DNA of 64,000 nucleotides from JALZKA01 sp963786495 (GCA_963786495.1 CAWAZL010000002.1:992001-1056000), one strand, 5' to 3'; shown: positions 9,049 through 17,928, numbered from the stretch's first letter. Notes: generated from the letters alone by a model not told the origin. A program made the numbers and translations.

Positions 9049-9897
9049 TTGACCGGCGCTTTCAACGACATCGTTCCGCTTGGAGTGCTTCGCCAAGGCT
9101 TCGAATTCTCTGGCGCTCGCGTCAGCTTCGGTTCCTTCATGAAGGGCATCCACCGAGCGAAAGAGCAGACAGGACCGGCGGCGCTCACCCTCCTGACGGC
9201 TCAGAACGGGCCGTACGACGACTTCGATGACCTCGAGGGGGGAGTCGTGCACTACCGATACAGGGCGGGGGATCCCAACCAGCCCGACAACCGCGCGTTG
9301 CGCGCCGCACACGAGCTGCAAGCTCCGCTCATCTACTTTCGCGGGGTTGGTGATGGGCAGTACGCCGTGATTGCCCCAGTCATCGTTGTCTTCGACGATC
9401 CTTCAGCCGGTGTCGTTCATCTAGAAACGGCGCTGCCCTACGTGGATGTCCAAGGCCAGGGTCTCGTCTCATCTGAAGGCGCTCGTCGCGAGCAGTTCGC
9501 AATGGTCGCTAGACGACTTGATCAAGTGAAGTTTCGGCGGGACGTTCTGCGTGTCTATCGAGGGCGATGCGCGGTTTGCTCATTGAAGGAGCGCGAACTC
9601 GTGGAGGCCGCGCACATCATTGGTTGGCGCGAGCCGGACGGGGTCGCAGCGGTAGTCAATGGTCTCGCGCTCTGCGCTATCCATCACCGTGCCTACGACC
9701 GGAACCTCATGGGTATCGATCCGAAAGGCGTCGTACATATCGGTGACCGGCTCCTGGGCGAGATCGACGGCCCGATGCTGAAGACAGGCCTCCAGGGGTT
9801 TCATGGCGCCGAGATCCTGCAGCCTATGCAAGTCGAGAACCGACCGGACCCGGAACGTCTCCGAGTGCGTTTCGAAGCGTTTGAAGCCGTCGCCTAG
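9049..9897 (+). CDS. HNH endonuclease, restriction-like
   Basis: 282 residues from the TTG at 9049. The frame is open and protein-like back to 8983 (DPDLALRQAALAHVREL), so the true N-terminus is probably about 20 residues longer and no good start codon is visible there. The C-terminal half (about residues 165-230) carries an HNH zinc-finger nuclease: CAVCSLKERELVEAAHI, then NGLALCAIHHRAYDRNLMGI. The N-terminal half (FEFSGARVSFGSFMKGIHR, then a beta-rich region) matches the arrangement of COG3440/ScoMcrA-like putative restriction endonucleases, where an N-terminal domain recognises the DNA. A role in cutting foreign or modified DNA is inferred. No methyltransferase is adjacent, so it would have to be modification-dependent or solitary. 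Confidence 0.75.
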   Translation: MTGAFNDIVPLGVLRQGFEFSGARVSFGSFMKGIHRAKEQTGPAALTLLTAQNGPYDDFDDLEGGVVHYRYRAGDPNQPDNRALRAAHELQAPLIYFRGVGDGQYAVIAPVIVVFDDPSAGVVHLETALPYVDVQGQGLVSSEGARREQFAMVARRLDQVKFRRDVLRVYRGRCAVCSLKERELVEAAHIIGWREPDGVAAVVNGLALCAIHHRAYDRNLMGIDPKGVVHIGDRLLGEIDGPMLKTGLQGFHGAEILQPMQVENRPDPERLRVRFEAFEAVA

Positions 9898-9938
9898 AAA
9901 CCGGGGCCGGGGGCTCCGTTGAAGGATGGGGAGAAGAG

Positions 9939-10106
9939 GTGGCTGGTTGGCCCGAGGATGGCGTGGGGTTGGCCGCGGCAATGGTTGAGGCGGTGTGCTC
10001 ACTGGATGGACGGCGCGAACGGGGCGCCGCGGCGCGCGAGGCCGCGATGGCTCGACTCAGCTGGACGGAAGGCGGAGGCGATCTGCGTTCTTGCTGGACG
10101 AGGTAG
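9939..10106 (+). pseudogene. Possible glycosyltransferase C-terminal remnant
   Basis: A 55-residue frame from GTG 9939 contains GVGLAAAMVEAVCSLDGR and RGAAAREAAMARLSW. This is the pattern of the last helix of GT4-type glycosyltransferases (LAxAMxxAL...RxxxGxxARxxxxxxFSW). No upstream glycosyltransferase exists here, because the HNH gene ends at 9897. If real, it is a leftover from a recombination. The match is short and by eye only. Confidence 0.3.
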
Positions 10107-10141
10107 TGATGGTCGGTCAGCCGACTCCCGTCGGCTGAGAT

Positions 10142-10782
10142 CGAAGAGGTTCGGTCCTGATTGACGAGTCCGGCTCGATGGGCAGACGGGAGGAGGCGGT
10201 GGCCGCAGGCTTCAACGCCTTTCTCGCCGAACTGCGCGACGGTAAGGCAGAGGCGCGCTCGCGTGTGACGCTTGCCATGTTCGATCTCAGCGCCCCGGAG
10301 CCGATCACTCGCGTGAAGGCCGACAACGTGCCGCTCGAGGAGGTCACCGAAATCACGGCCGCCGACTACCGCCCGCGAGGCATGACACCTCTAAACGATG
10401 CGGTCGCGAAGACCGTACGGCGGCATGAGAAGCGAGTCGGCGAGGGTGACCGCGCGATCGTGGTCGTGCTCACCGACGGGTATGAGAATTGCTCACGCAT
10501 GACCTCGTCAACGCTCCGAAAGCTGATCATCGCCAAGGAGCGCGAGGGCTGGGAGTTCATCTACCTCGGCGAAACCAGGACTCCTGGGCTGAATCGCAGA
10601 AGATCGCGATGGCTGCCCCCGGGAAATCATTCGACTTCGACGCGAATGACGCCGGCGTCGCTGACGCGATGGCCGTTTCCGCCGCCCGTGTGAAGACGAT
10701 CCGCGATCAGCCGCTGCGCTACGAGGACGAGGGTCGAAGCATGGGCCGCAAGGCCTCCGAGGAACGGCGGAAGCGGGGCTGA
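10142..10782 (+). CDS. VWA-domain protein (frameshifted, start unresolved)
   Basis: The frame from 10139 reads GSVLIDESGSMGRREEAV, the beta-1 strand and metal-ion-dependent adhesion motif DxSxS of a von Willebrand A domain. It continues through FNAFLAELRDGKAEAR, a PRGMTPLNDAV threonine ligand and VVVLTDGYENCS. The ATG at 10178 would cut off the DxSxS Asp, and no start codon lies between the upstream stop (10136-10138) and it, so the 5' end is damaged or misread. At about 10573 the frame shifts. Adding one base to give LGANQDSWAESQKI restores the normal family sequence, and the C-terminus then runs to 10782 (MGRKASEERRKRG). About 210 residues. It is probably a cytoplasmic single-domain VWA protein of unknown partner. 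Confidence 0.6.
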
Positions 10783-10785
10783 CCC

Positions 10786-12090
10786 CTACTTCGGCTCGCG
10801 CTCGTACGCCCCGACGTCGCAGCCGTTCTTGGGGCGCTTCTTGCCGCGCTGGTCCTCGTCGGGACACTCGTCGGTTGCGCCGTTAGCGGGGCTCGTCTTC
10901 CGTAACTCCACGGTCTTCGTTGGGCCGCCGTTGGCAGCGAGCTCAAAGATCCCCACGTCTGCGAAGTCGGTCGCCGGGCAGCCCGAAGGCTGTTCGGCGA
11001 CGTTTCGCGAGCCGCCGATAGTGCCGGAGCACTGACTGGGATTGAAGCTCAGCTCGTTCTCGGCGACGAGGGAGTCCAAGACCTGTATGGTCGCGCCGGT
11101 TGACTGGTGAAGGCCGCCGCCTGCGCCTCCTCCTTGGTGATCGGAGTCCCCCAGGTTGTAAGCGACGGTTGCGTGCTCCAAGGCAAGGGTGGAGTTATTG
11201 ATCGCGCTCGCTCCACCGCCGCTGACAAGCGCGCGGTTATCGGCGATCGTCGAGTTCTCGAAGGTCGCAACCGGCGGGACGGTTCGCCCTGGGCTTGTTT
11301 GACCGTCGAGCGAGACCCCGCCGCCGATTGCCGCCTGGTTTCCTGAGACGGTAGACGCGAGGACCTCGACTGTGTCTCCCGCCGAGCTCGGTGGACTTGT
11401 GCCGAGCCCAAGCCCGCCACCAAGCCCGCTCGCTTCATTACCGGACATCGTGCTTCGCTTGATCGAGATGTCCGATGCCCACGCGTATATCCCTCCGCCG
11501 TCACCCGCCGCCTCGTTGTCCCGGACATCGACTCGATCGAGCTTGACGTCGCTGTCGTACAGATAGAGGCCGCCGCCGTCGATCGACGTTCCGCTCCCCT
11601 TCACGATTACGTCGGTCATTCGAAGCTCGGCGCTCTGAGCGTAGATCGCGCCCCCGACTCCCGGCTCGCTTGCGATGGATCTGCCCGTCCCCCCGGTAAC
11701 TGTGAGGTCCCGAAGCACGGCGGAAGCGGATAGCGCAAGCACTCGGGACTTCCCGTTGCCGTCGATAATCGATTTCGGTCCTGTGCCCTCGATCACGAGG
11801 TCGTCGAAGGAGGACAGATCGCCATCCCGGTTGCCGCCTGACACCGCGGGAAGCTCGAGGCGGTACCGGCCACGCTCGAGCTTGATCGTGTCCTTGCCCT
11901 CTCGTTTGTCAGCAACCGTCATGGCTCCTCGCAGCGAGCAATTGCGAGGTTTGCACTTATGCAACTCGTCCGGATTCGCGGGCGGCGGATCGTCGAAACG
12001 AGTGGGCTTGAAGGTGTCTGCCTGCGCAGGCGCGGCCAAGCTCCCCAATAGGAGAAGGCAGATGATTGCGGCGTACCCCCTACGGCGCAT
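10786..12090 (-). CDS. Secreted parallel beta-helix protein
   Basis: 434 residues. Signal peptide MRRRGYAAIICLLLLGSLAA ending near AQADT. After a short domain with a cysteine pair (HKCKPRNCSLRGAM), the body is a parallel beta-helix. Repeats such as GGAIYAQ, GGGLYLY, GGGIYAW and GGGVSLD each start a rung, with NSTIADN/ASTVSGN turns, as in polymorphic outer-membrane-protein-like helices of Gram-positive secreted proteins. The C-terminus ends with the stereotyped FADVGIFELAANGGPTKTV and CDVGAYEREPK. Likely extracellular; binding or enzymatic role unknown. The ATG is six bases after TAGACT, suggesting a leaderless mRNA. It is convergent with the VWA gene, four bases apart. Confidence 0.8.
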   Translation of the reverse strand: MRRRGYAAIICLLLLGSLAAPAQADTFKPTRFDDPPPANPDELHKCKPRNCSLRGAMTVADKREGKDTIKLERGRYRLELPAVSGGNRDGDLSSFDDLVIEGTGPKSIIDGNGKSRVLALSASAVLRDLTVTGGTGRSIASEPGVGGAIYAQSAELRMTDVIVKGSGTSIDGGGLYLYDSDVKLDRVDVRDNEAAGDGGGIYAWASDISIKRSTMSGNEASGLGGGLGLGTSPPSSAGDTVEVLASTVSGNQAAIGGGVSLDGQTSPGRTVPPVATFENSTIADNRALVSGGGASAINNSTLALEHATVAYNLGDSDHQGGGAGGGLHQSTGATIQVLDSLVAENELSFNPSQCSGTIGGSRNVAEQPSGCPATDFADVGIFELAANGGPTKTVELRKTSPANGATDECPDEDQRGKKRPKNGCDVGAYEREPK

Positions 12091-12096
12091 GCGGCG

Positions 12097-12102
12097 AGTC
12101 TA
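12097..12102 (-). promoter_or_regulatory. Candidate leaderless -10 element TAGACT
   Basis: TAGACT on the minus strand, six bases before the ATG at 12090. No convincing -35 hexamer is visible. Confidence 0.45.
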
Positions 12103-12127
12103 ATGCCGTCTGGAAGACTGCGCGCCA

Positions 12128-13058
12128 ATGGATTCCGACTTCCCCGCCTGGTCGCTCGAGCTCCACGGCCACGAGGTGATCTACCGCACGGCCGGTTCGG
12201 GGCCGCCTGTCGTGATCGTGCACGGGATGGTGAACTCGTCGAAGCACTGGCGCGAGGTAGCGCTGAAGCTCGCCGAGACCCACACGGTGATCGTCCCCGA
12301 CCTGATCGGCCACGGTGACTCGGCGGCGGTTCGCGGTGACTACTCGATCGGCGCCCACGCAGCGGTGATCCGCGACCTGCTTTCTGCGATTGGCGTCGAG
12401 TCGGCGACTTTCGTCGGCCACTCGCTCGGAGGCGGGATCGCGATGCAGTTCTTCTACCAATTCCCCCACAAGGTCGAAAGGCTTGCGCTTGTCTCTAGCG
12501 GCGGCCTCGGCCAGGACGTGAGCCCGATGCTTCGCGGTGCGGCGCTTACCCGGCGCTGCCGGCATCGTTTGGGCGGCTTCGCATCGGAGCGTTCTCGGCT
12601 CGCTCGACGGCATCGCGGCGGCTGGGGGCAAGGCGGGGTGGCGCAAAGCCGTCTACCTCAAGGCGGTCACCCGAGCGCTGCGACCGCTGCAAGACCCAGG
12701 CGCGCGCCAGGCGTTCCTGCAGTCGCTTCGCGCGGTGATCGACATGCACGGCCAGAAGGTCTCGGCGGTCGATCGTCTGTATCTACTGGGTCCGATCGAG
12801 ACACTGATCGTCTGGGGCGAGAGGGACCGCACGATCCCGATCCAGCACGGCATCGACGCACATGCCCTCATCCCGCATTCCCGCATGGAGACCCTGCCGC
12901 GGTCCGCACACTTCCCGAACCTCGAGGATCCCGCAGGCCTCGCCGAGGTCCTCAACCGCTGGCTCGCAGACACGAAGCCGTTCGTCCTCTCCGAAGAGGA
13001 CTGGGCCGAGCTCATCGCTTCGAAGCTCGTTCGCGGCCGGCACCTGCGCGCGGCATAA
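12128..13058 (+). CDS. Alpha/beta hydrolase (one frameshift)
   Basis: The N-terminal frame from ATG 12128 shows the oxyanion region VVIVHGMVNSSKHW, then GHGDS, then the nucleophile elbow GHSLGGG. After about 12549 the coding continues in another frame (GIVWAASHRSVLGSLDG), with the acid in VWGERDRTIP and the catalytic His in RSAHFPNLEDP. Dropping one base near CTTACCCGGC joins the halves; the 931-nt span is one over a multiple of three. About 309 residues: an alpha/beta-hydrolase-fold esterase or C-C hydrolase, probably cytoplasmic (no signal peptide), substrate unknown. The unshifted frame continues without a stop into the DEAD-box helicase gene; that fusion is an artefact. Confidence 0.8.
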
Positions 13059-13222
13059 ACCGCCCACTTGCAGCCATACAGCTACGCTTCTGCCGTGCGG
13101 GTGAGTCTCACCCGCGAGGTTTCGCTCAGTTCCGGTGCACAACGAAGTGCGGTTCGGGTCACAGGTCGAACTCTCCCGAATCACACCGCGGCCCTACGGG
13201 TTGCGAAAAAGAAAGCACCTAT

Positions 13223-14452
13223 ATGTCTAACCAGTCCTTCGCGGATCTTGGCGTGTCCACGCCCGTCCGCAATGCCCTCGCCAAGCGAGGCATCACAGAA
13301 CCGTTTGCAGTCCAGACGCTCGTGATCGGCGACGCTCTCGCCGGCCGCGACGTCCTCGTCAAGTCCCCCACCGGATCGGGCAAGACGCTTGCCTTCTCCG
13401 CTCCGATCGTCGAGCAGCTTGGCCTCAAAGCGCCTCCCGGCTCGGCGCTCATCGTCGCCCCCACCCGTGAGCTCGCGCTTCAGATCGCTGAAGACCTCAG
13501 GCCGATCGCCTCGGTGCGCAACCTCTCGGTCGCGACCGTCTACGGCGGCGCCGGCATTCAAAAGCAGGCAAAGCTCGCCCGCCGCGCGCAGATTCTGGTG
13601 GCCACCCCGGGCCGCCTGCTCGACCTCATGGAGCGCGGCGCCGTCACGCTCAAGAGCACCAAGATCCTCGTCCTCGACGAGGCAGACCGCATGCTCGACA
13701 TGGGATTCCGCCCCGACGTCGAGCGCATCATCAACGCGACTCCGAAGGATCGCCAGACGATGCTCTTCTCGGCAACGCTCGACGGCGAGGTCAATCGCAT
13801 CGCCAAGAGGTACACGGACGATCCCGTGCGACACGAGCACGTCGCTCCCAAGAGCAACGTCCAGGTCGAGCATCGCTTCGTCGGCGTCACTCACGAGAAG
13901 CGCTTCGACGCTCTCGTCGAGGAGCTCCGCGCCGACCGCGATCTCGCGCTGATCTTCGTCCGCACCAAGCGCGGCGCCGACCGCCTCGTCAAGAGGCTCG
14001 GCTCGAGCGGGATCAAGGCCGTCGCCATGCACGGCAACAAGTCTCAGAACCAGCGCGAGCGAGCGCTCGCCCAGTTCGACTCGGGCAAGGTCGACGCTCT
14101 CGTGGCGACTGACGTCGCGGCGCGAGGCATCGACGTCGACGGCATCAGCCACGTCATCAACTTCGATCCGCCCGGCGACTGCGACGCCTATCAGCACCGC
14201 ATCGGGCGCACCGCCCGCGCGGGTCGCGGCGGCGTTGGGGTCACGCTCGTCAGCCATGAAGAGGCGAAGGACGTCGGCATCATCGCCGACAAGCTCCAGC
14301 TCCGGCGCGAATTCGCCGAGGCCGGCTACGCGATGTCGTCCCACAACGGGTCGTCGGCCAACCGCTCGTCGGGCCGCTCGTCCGTCGCGGGCGCAGGCGC
14401 CGCTAGCCGAGCAGAGCGGCACCCAGCGCGAATCCAGACCTACGACACGTAG
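13223..14452 (+). CDS. DEAD-box RNA helicase (RhlE-like)
   Basis: 409 residues from ATG 13223. All helicase motifs are visible in order: Q motif ITEPFAVQ, I SPTGSGKT, Ia APTRELA, Ib TPGRLLD, II DEAD, III SAT, V ATDVAARGID and VI HRIGRTARAG. The C-terminal tail is short, serine- and arginine-rich (SSGRSSVAGAG), as in RhlE-type enzymes that remodel RNA, ribosome precursors or cold-stabilised structures. A leader of about 160 bases separates it from the hydrolase gene. The start is preceded by a purine-rich run (gaaaaagaaagc) rather than a strong ribosome-binding site. A frame open from 12128 is not part of this protein. Confidence 0.9.
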   Translation: MSNQSFADLGVSTPVRNALAKRGITEPFAVQTLVIGDALAGRDVLVKSPTGSGKTLAFSAPIVEQLGLKAPPGSALIVAPTRELALQIAEDLRPIASVRNLSVATVYGGAGIQKQAKLARRAQILVATPGRLLDLMERGAVTLKSTKILVLDEADRMLDMGFRPDVERIINATPKDRQTMLFSATLDGEVNRIAKRYTDDPVRHEHVAPKSNVQVEHRFVGVTHEKRFDALVEELRADRDLALIFVRTKRGADRLVKRLGSSGIKAVAMHGNKSQNQRERALAQFDSGKVDALVATDVAARGIDVDGISHVINFDPPGDCDAYQHRIGRTARAGRGGVGVTLVSHEEAKDVGIIADKLQLRREFAEAGYAMSSHNGSSANRSSGRSSVAGAGAASRAERHPARIQTYDT

Positions 14453-14931
14453 GCCTTGCGCACCATGGCAGCCGTCCACTGGTTGGTGCCATGAAACGGA
14501 GGAACGTTCCTGCGGTTTAGCGTCTCGGCGACGCTTCTAGAGACTTGTCGTCAGCGAGCAGCATCCCGATCTGCTTCCGCCGGAGGTGATCTCGCCGGAG
14601 TCTGCACTCGGTGGGGACAATCGCACATTGTCGGGGGCGAGCTTCCCGGCCGGCTGACTTAAGGATCCGAAGTGGTCGCGCGACGGCGCCCACTTGGTCG
14701 CTGCTTCGCGACCGGATCGAACGCGCCGCGCCCCTTGTGGTGGTCAGCACCGCGGCATCTCACACTGCCGCGAGGAGCTGGCCGCGCTCGGCCATCTGTA
14801 CAAGGACACCCTTCGCACCAGCTTGCGGGTTGGTCCGCGACCGATTCATTCGTCATGCGCCGATCCTGACACAAGGAGCCGAGACGCGCCAGCGCCGCCT
14901 TCGCCAACCGCCGGTGGCTACTCTGCCCGAG
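14453..14931. other. Gap without a confident gene
   Basis: Nearly 480 bases. Several overlapping frames on both strands are arginine/serine-rich and change frame repeatedly, with no recognisable domain. A minus-strand stretch (about 14520-14870) could be a decayed gene, since it has alternate frames that look mildly protein-like, but I cannot identify it. Near the right end TACTCT (14919-14924) lies seven bases before the next start. Confidence 0.4.
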
Positions 14932-15290
14932 ATGGCGGTCACGCGCGACGAGATCCGATCCGCTGCCGAGCAGGTTCTCGGCTCGGACGGCTACTTCGCG
15001 ATCCTCGCTTCGGCCAGAACCCGTCCTGGTACCTGCAGTGGCTCAACCAGGGCGGCGGCGTCTATGTCGAGGTCGCAGATCCCGCGTACAACGGCGAGCC
15101 GCCCCTTGACGGCCAGCAGCTCGAGGCTGTGGCAGAGCTCGGCTTCGAGAAGCGCGACGTCAACTTCGCCCGAGAGTTCGCTCCCGGTGAGCACGACGCC
15201 GACTCCCTCGTTGAGTTTCTCTTGGGGTGCTCCGAAGAGGTCTTCGGGGTCACCGACGTCTCAGAGCTCGAGCTGAGCGTCAACGAGTAA
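14932..15290 (+). CDS. TY-Chap-like small protein (one frameshift)
   Basis: The first frame gives MAVTRDEIRSAAEQVLG followed by DGYFAILAS. After about 15013 the coding switches to a second frame, which gives QNPSWYLQWLNQGGGVYVEV and VAELGFEKRDVNF and ends in SELELSVNE. The combined pattern (about 119 residues, a single beta-alpha domain with an YLQW core and an acidic end) is that of TY-Chap/type-III-chaperone-like proteins common in actinobacteria. The domain is thought to bind partner proteins. The 359-nt span is one short of a multiple of three, so one base is missing near 15013. TACTCT seven bases upstream of the ATG suggests a leaderless or nearly leaderless mRNA. Confidence 0.6.
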
Positions 15291-15313
15291 CGCGCCGCGA
15301 GCGAGCGAGCCGG

Positions 15314-15487
15314 CTACTCGTCGCCCCGCTCCTCGGCTGCCTCGCTGTCAGGCACGTCCTCGACAGGGTGGGAGTCCGGTTCGGTGGGAATCTCCACTCC
15401 GGGCGGACTGGCCTCATGATCGGAGCGTTCCCCCGTTGCGGGAGGGTCGGTGGGGACTTGTTCTGGCTCTTCTTGCTCTTCGCTCAT
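15314..15487 (-). CDS. Small acidic unknown protein
   Basis: 57 residues from ATG 15487, very rich in Glu, Asp and Pro (MSEEQEEPEQVPTDPP, ending EAAEERGDE). It is low-complexity and probably unstructured. No motif is visible. It ends 24 bases from the end of the convergent TY-Chap-like gene. It could be a spurious frame in GC-rich DNA, so confidence is modest. Confidence 0.35.
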   Translation of the reverse strand: MSEEQEEPEQVPTDPPATGERSDHEASPPGVEIPTEPDSHPVEDVPDSEAAEERGDE

Positions 15488-15622
15488 GGACAGCGCCTTG
15501 CCCCGCGCCGGACTCATCAAACGGTGGAGCCGAGACTGTTAGCGACCTCTCCGCGGGGTACTCGTAGGCGGTCCTGAGCCGCCTAGGGGACGGCTCAAAA
15601 CCCGCATAAGGAAGGTAATGCC

Positions 15623-16039
15623 ATGGAAGCAGGAACCTATGGGCGCCGCACGCCCTCGGTCGGGCATCGGCTTACGACCGAGACGAAGCAGGCGTTCAGG
15701 ACGACGGAATTCTGGGTCTACGTAGTGCTCCTCCTGGGGCTACTCATCGCAGGCCTGGTCGCCGGCGGCGAGGGCGAGGCCGGCGCGACTGATGGCGATG
15801 GCTTCGGCGCCGACAAGGTCTGGCTCTACGCCACGATCCTCACGGTCGGCTACCTCGTCTCCCGCGGCCTCGCAAAGGCCGGCAGCTACGACCCGTACAC
15901 CGAGGAGCACCGCACCGGCGGCAGCGGGTCTGACATTGGCGAGCGTGTCCGCACGGCCGCCCAGGTGATCAAGGACGGTCCCGAGGCCGCTCATGGCACC
16001 GACCGTCAAACGACCGAGGCGCCCACCCGCACTCTCTAG
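15623..16039 (+). CDS. Two-helix membrane protein
   Basis: 138 residues. A ribosome-binding site (aaggaagg) precedes the ATG by about six bases and supports this start. The N-terminal 25 residues are polar (RRTPSVGHRLTTETKQAFRT). A transmembrane helix lies at about 30-49 (WVYVVLLLGLLIAGLVAG), a Gly/Asp-rich loop follows, then a second helix at about 68-86 (VWLYATILTVGYLVSRGLA) and a polar C-terminal tail. The function is unknown. It is followed by a strong bidirectional hairpin. Confidence 0.65.
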   Translation: MEAGTYGRRTPSVGHRLTTETKQAFRTTEFWVYVVLLLGLLIAGLVAGGEGEAGATDGDGFGADKVWLYATILTVGYLVSRGLAKAGSYDPYTEEHRTGGSGSDIGERVRTAAQVIKDGPEAAHGTDRQTTEAPTRTL

Positions 16040-16063
16040 GGCGTCGGCGGGGGAAACGGACCA

Positions 16064-16096
16064 GCGAAGGGCCCGGCATGACGCCGGGCCCTTCGC
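16064..16096. terminator. Bidirectional terminator hairpin
   Basis: A perfect 14-bp stem, gcgaagggcccggc (16064-16077) and gccgggcccttcgc (16083-16096), with a 5-nt loop. It lies between two convergent genes (stops at 16039 and 16098). There is no long T-run, but the stem is very stable. Confidence 0.8.
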
Positions 16097-16097
16097 G

Positions 16098-17021
16098 TTA
16101 CGGGAACTGCTGCAGGCGCTCTGCCGAGAGCTTGCGGGTCGACGGAGAGAACAAGTCGTAGTACGGCTTCGACTCGTCCAGCACGAGGTACTCCACGGTC
16201 AGCTCCGGTCGGTCCGCGTTCAGGATCACGTCGAAGCCCTCGGTCTGGCGGCGGCACATCCGCGTGACGAGCTCGACCGGATCGCCGCCGTCGCGTGCCC
16301 GGTCGACACCCTGCTTGAACCGGGTCGGGTAGTACGGCTGACCGTCCTTTCGCGGGAGCTGAGCGGCGACGGTCAGGTCGTAGAGCTCGTCGAGGTCGGC
16401 CAGCAGCTTCTGCTTGTCCTCGTGCCGGCTCAGGATCACCTCCCGCTTGTCGAAGTTGGCCGCGGCCTGTTGAATCTGGCGCCGGGCAGCGCTCTGCGCC
16501 TTCATGACCGCCAGCCATTCGGCCCAGATCGTCGTGCCTTCGAGATCGTTTAGCGAGACTGCACGGGCGGTGAGAACGGCGAATCGCTCCTCGTGCGCCT
16601 TTGCCTCGTCGCTATCAGCGTCGAGGCGAATGACCTCGAACTGCTCGTCGTTCGTCGTGATTCCTCCGCCGGTGAGGTTGCCCGAGCCGGACAGGATTGA
16701 GAGCGTCTCGTCCGATCGAAAGAGCCAGAGCTTGGGGTGGTATCCCTTCGCGTGCTTGCCGATCACAACCGAGACCTTTGCTCCGAGACGATCGCGCGCG
16801 GCAAAGAGCGCTTCCGGTGTCGTGATGTCGGCTGCGCGGGCGACCAGCTCGAGTTCGAGGCCTTTGGGCAAGACGCGCTCCAGATGTTCGATGCCCGGCA
16901 CGGTGACGAACGCGACGGCCGCACTCATCGAGGTGGCGCCGGCCGATAGGTCCGCGATGGCCGACAGCCCGTCGGCATAGGAGTCCGAGGGGATCAGGTC
17001 TCGGGTCAAGGTCTGCTCCAT
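16098..17021 (-). CDS. Phospholipase-D-like nuclease domain protein
   Basis: 307 residues from ATG 17021; the frame extends upstream to 17306 but overlaps the neighbouring promoter and lacks protein character. Residues 5-110 form a Rossmann-like half. The catalytic HKD-type motif is YHPKLWLFR, followed by SILSGSGNLTGGG, the classical His-x-Lys and Gly-Ser/Asn-Leu-Thr pattern of restriction-enzyme-like PLD nucleases. Only one HKD motif is present, so an active enzyme would be a homodimer. The C-terminal half is helical (AARRQIQQAAANF, LLADLDELYDL) and of unknown role. It acts probably on DNA in repair or defence; it stands alone with no helicase or methylase beside it. Confidence 0.7.
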   Translation of the reverse strand: MEQTLTRDLIPSDSYADGLSAIADLSAGATSMSAAVAFVTVPGIEHLERVLPKGLELELVARAADITTPEALFAARDRLGAKVSVVIGKHAKGYHPKLWLFRSDETLSILSGSGNLTGGGITTNDEQFEVIRLDADSDEAKAHEERFAVLTARAVSLNDLEGTTIWAEWLAVMKAQSAARRQIQQAAANFDKREVILSRHEDKQKLLADLDELYDLTVAAQLPRKDGQPYYPTRFKQGVDRARDGGDPVELVTRMCRRQTEGFDVILNADRPELTVEYLVLDESKPYYDLFSPSTRKLSAERLQQFP

Positions 17022-17109
17022 CAAAGCAAACGAACGCCGGGACGTTCCCCGTTGACAGAACCCGAAGGCGGGCGTAAATTCTTGGTCAAGCGATTGGGGA
17101 GATCGGGAC

Positions 17110-17853
17110 GTGGAGGAGCCCTTAGGGGGGCATAGGTTCATTCGCACCGGCGTGGTGATAGTCGCGCTGACCGGCTTGCTTTGCGTGCCCGGGAGCGCGA
17201 GTGCGGCCAAGCCCAAGCTGTCCATCGATAACGCCGCGGACACCCCTGAGCCGGCGGCGTCTGGCGACCCGTCCACCAAGGCGAAGTTCAAGGTCACGCT
17301 CTCCAAGCGGGCGAAGAAGACCGTGAAGGCAAGCTACTCCACGACGGATGTGTCAACGGAAGGCGCCGACGACTACGTCGCAGTCGGCTCAGACGAGGTA
17401 AAGATCGCGAAGGGAAAGAAGCGGGCGACCATCGCCATAGGCATCCGCGGTGACGACCTGTTGGAAGATCCCGAGACGTTCAAGGTGGTGCTCGAGGATC
17501 CGAAGAACGCGAAGCTCGACACCGCGGAGGGTGCAGGCACAATCCTCGACACCGAGGACCCGGCGCTCGACTCCCTCGTCGTTCCGGAGTGCCTCAACCT
17601 GGCCGCCATCGGCCAGGGCACAGTGGAACTTTCGGCCCCCGCGCTTGCCGACACCCAGGTTTCCCTCGAGGCAGTTCACCCCAATGGCTTGATCGTGCCT
17701 TCGACTGCGACGGTCCTCCAGGGGAACACGAGCGCGACCTTTTCCCTCGCCGCGACGGCAGGTGGGGCGAACGGTGTGACAGCGACCCTCGGCGATGTCG
17801 AGATCACCAAGCTGATGTTCATCAAGCCCCAGAATGAGCCCTGCGGGCGTTGA
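17110..17853 (+). CDS. Secreted Calx-beta protein
   Basis: 247 residues from GTG 17110, preceded by a GGGGAG ribosome-binding site nine bases upstream. Signal peptide: FIRTGVVIVALTGLLCVP, cleavage near ASAA. A Calx-beta domain occupies about residues 35-145 (AKFKVTLSKRAKKTVKASY, GDDLLEDPETFKVVLEDP, then GTILDTEDP). A second 95-residue module follows, starting DSLVVPECLNLAAIGQGTV and ending PQNEPCGR. It is shared with the next gene and I do not recognise it. Calx-beta domains bind calcium and occur in adhesins; an extracellular calcium-binding or adhesive role is inferred. Confidence 0.75.
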   Translation: MEEPLGGHRFIRTGVVIVALTGLLCVPGSASAAKPKLSIDNAADTPEPAASGDPSTKAKFKVTLSKRAKKTVKASYSTTDVSTEGADDYVAVGSDEVKIAKGKKRATIAIGIRGDDLLEDPETFKVVLEDPKNAKLDTAEGAGTILDTEDPALDSLVVPECLNLAAIGQGTVELSAPALADTQVSLEAVHPNGLIVPSTATVLQGNTSATFSLAATAGGANGVTATLGDVEITKLMFIKPQNEPCGR

Positions 17854-17893
17854 CAACGCGCGATGCGCATCTTCGTCTCAGCACTTCCAGTGC

Positions 17894-17922
17894 TTGACAG
17901 CCCCTGGCGCTAGGACTACGCT
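17894..17922 (+). promoter_or_regulatory. Promoter TTGACA-17-TACGCT, leaderless
   Basis: TTGACA (17894-17899), a 17-base spacer, TACGCT (17917-17922), then six bases to the ATG at 17929. A consensus -35 with this spacing is the clearest promoter in the window, and no ribosome-binding site could fit between. Confidence 0.65.
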
Positions 17923-17928
17923 CGAACC

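Noticed and set aside
10178..10693. VWA protein starting at ATG 10178
   Set aside because: This would remove the first Asp of the metal site (DESGSM), and its C-terminal part is out of frame; the corrected reading fits the family better.
12128..14452. One 774-codon open frame joining the alpha/beta hydrolase and the DEAD-box helicase
   Set aside because: After about 12549 the frame is not protein-like, while the true hydrolase C-terminus continues in another frame to 13058. The helicase has its own normal start at 13223. The join results from a frameshift.
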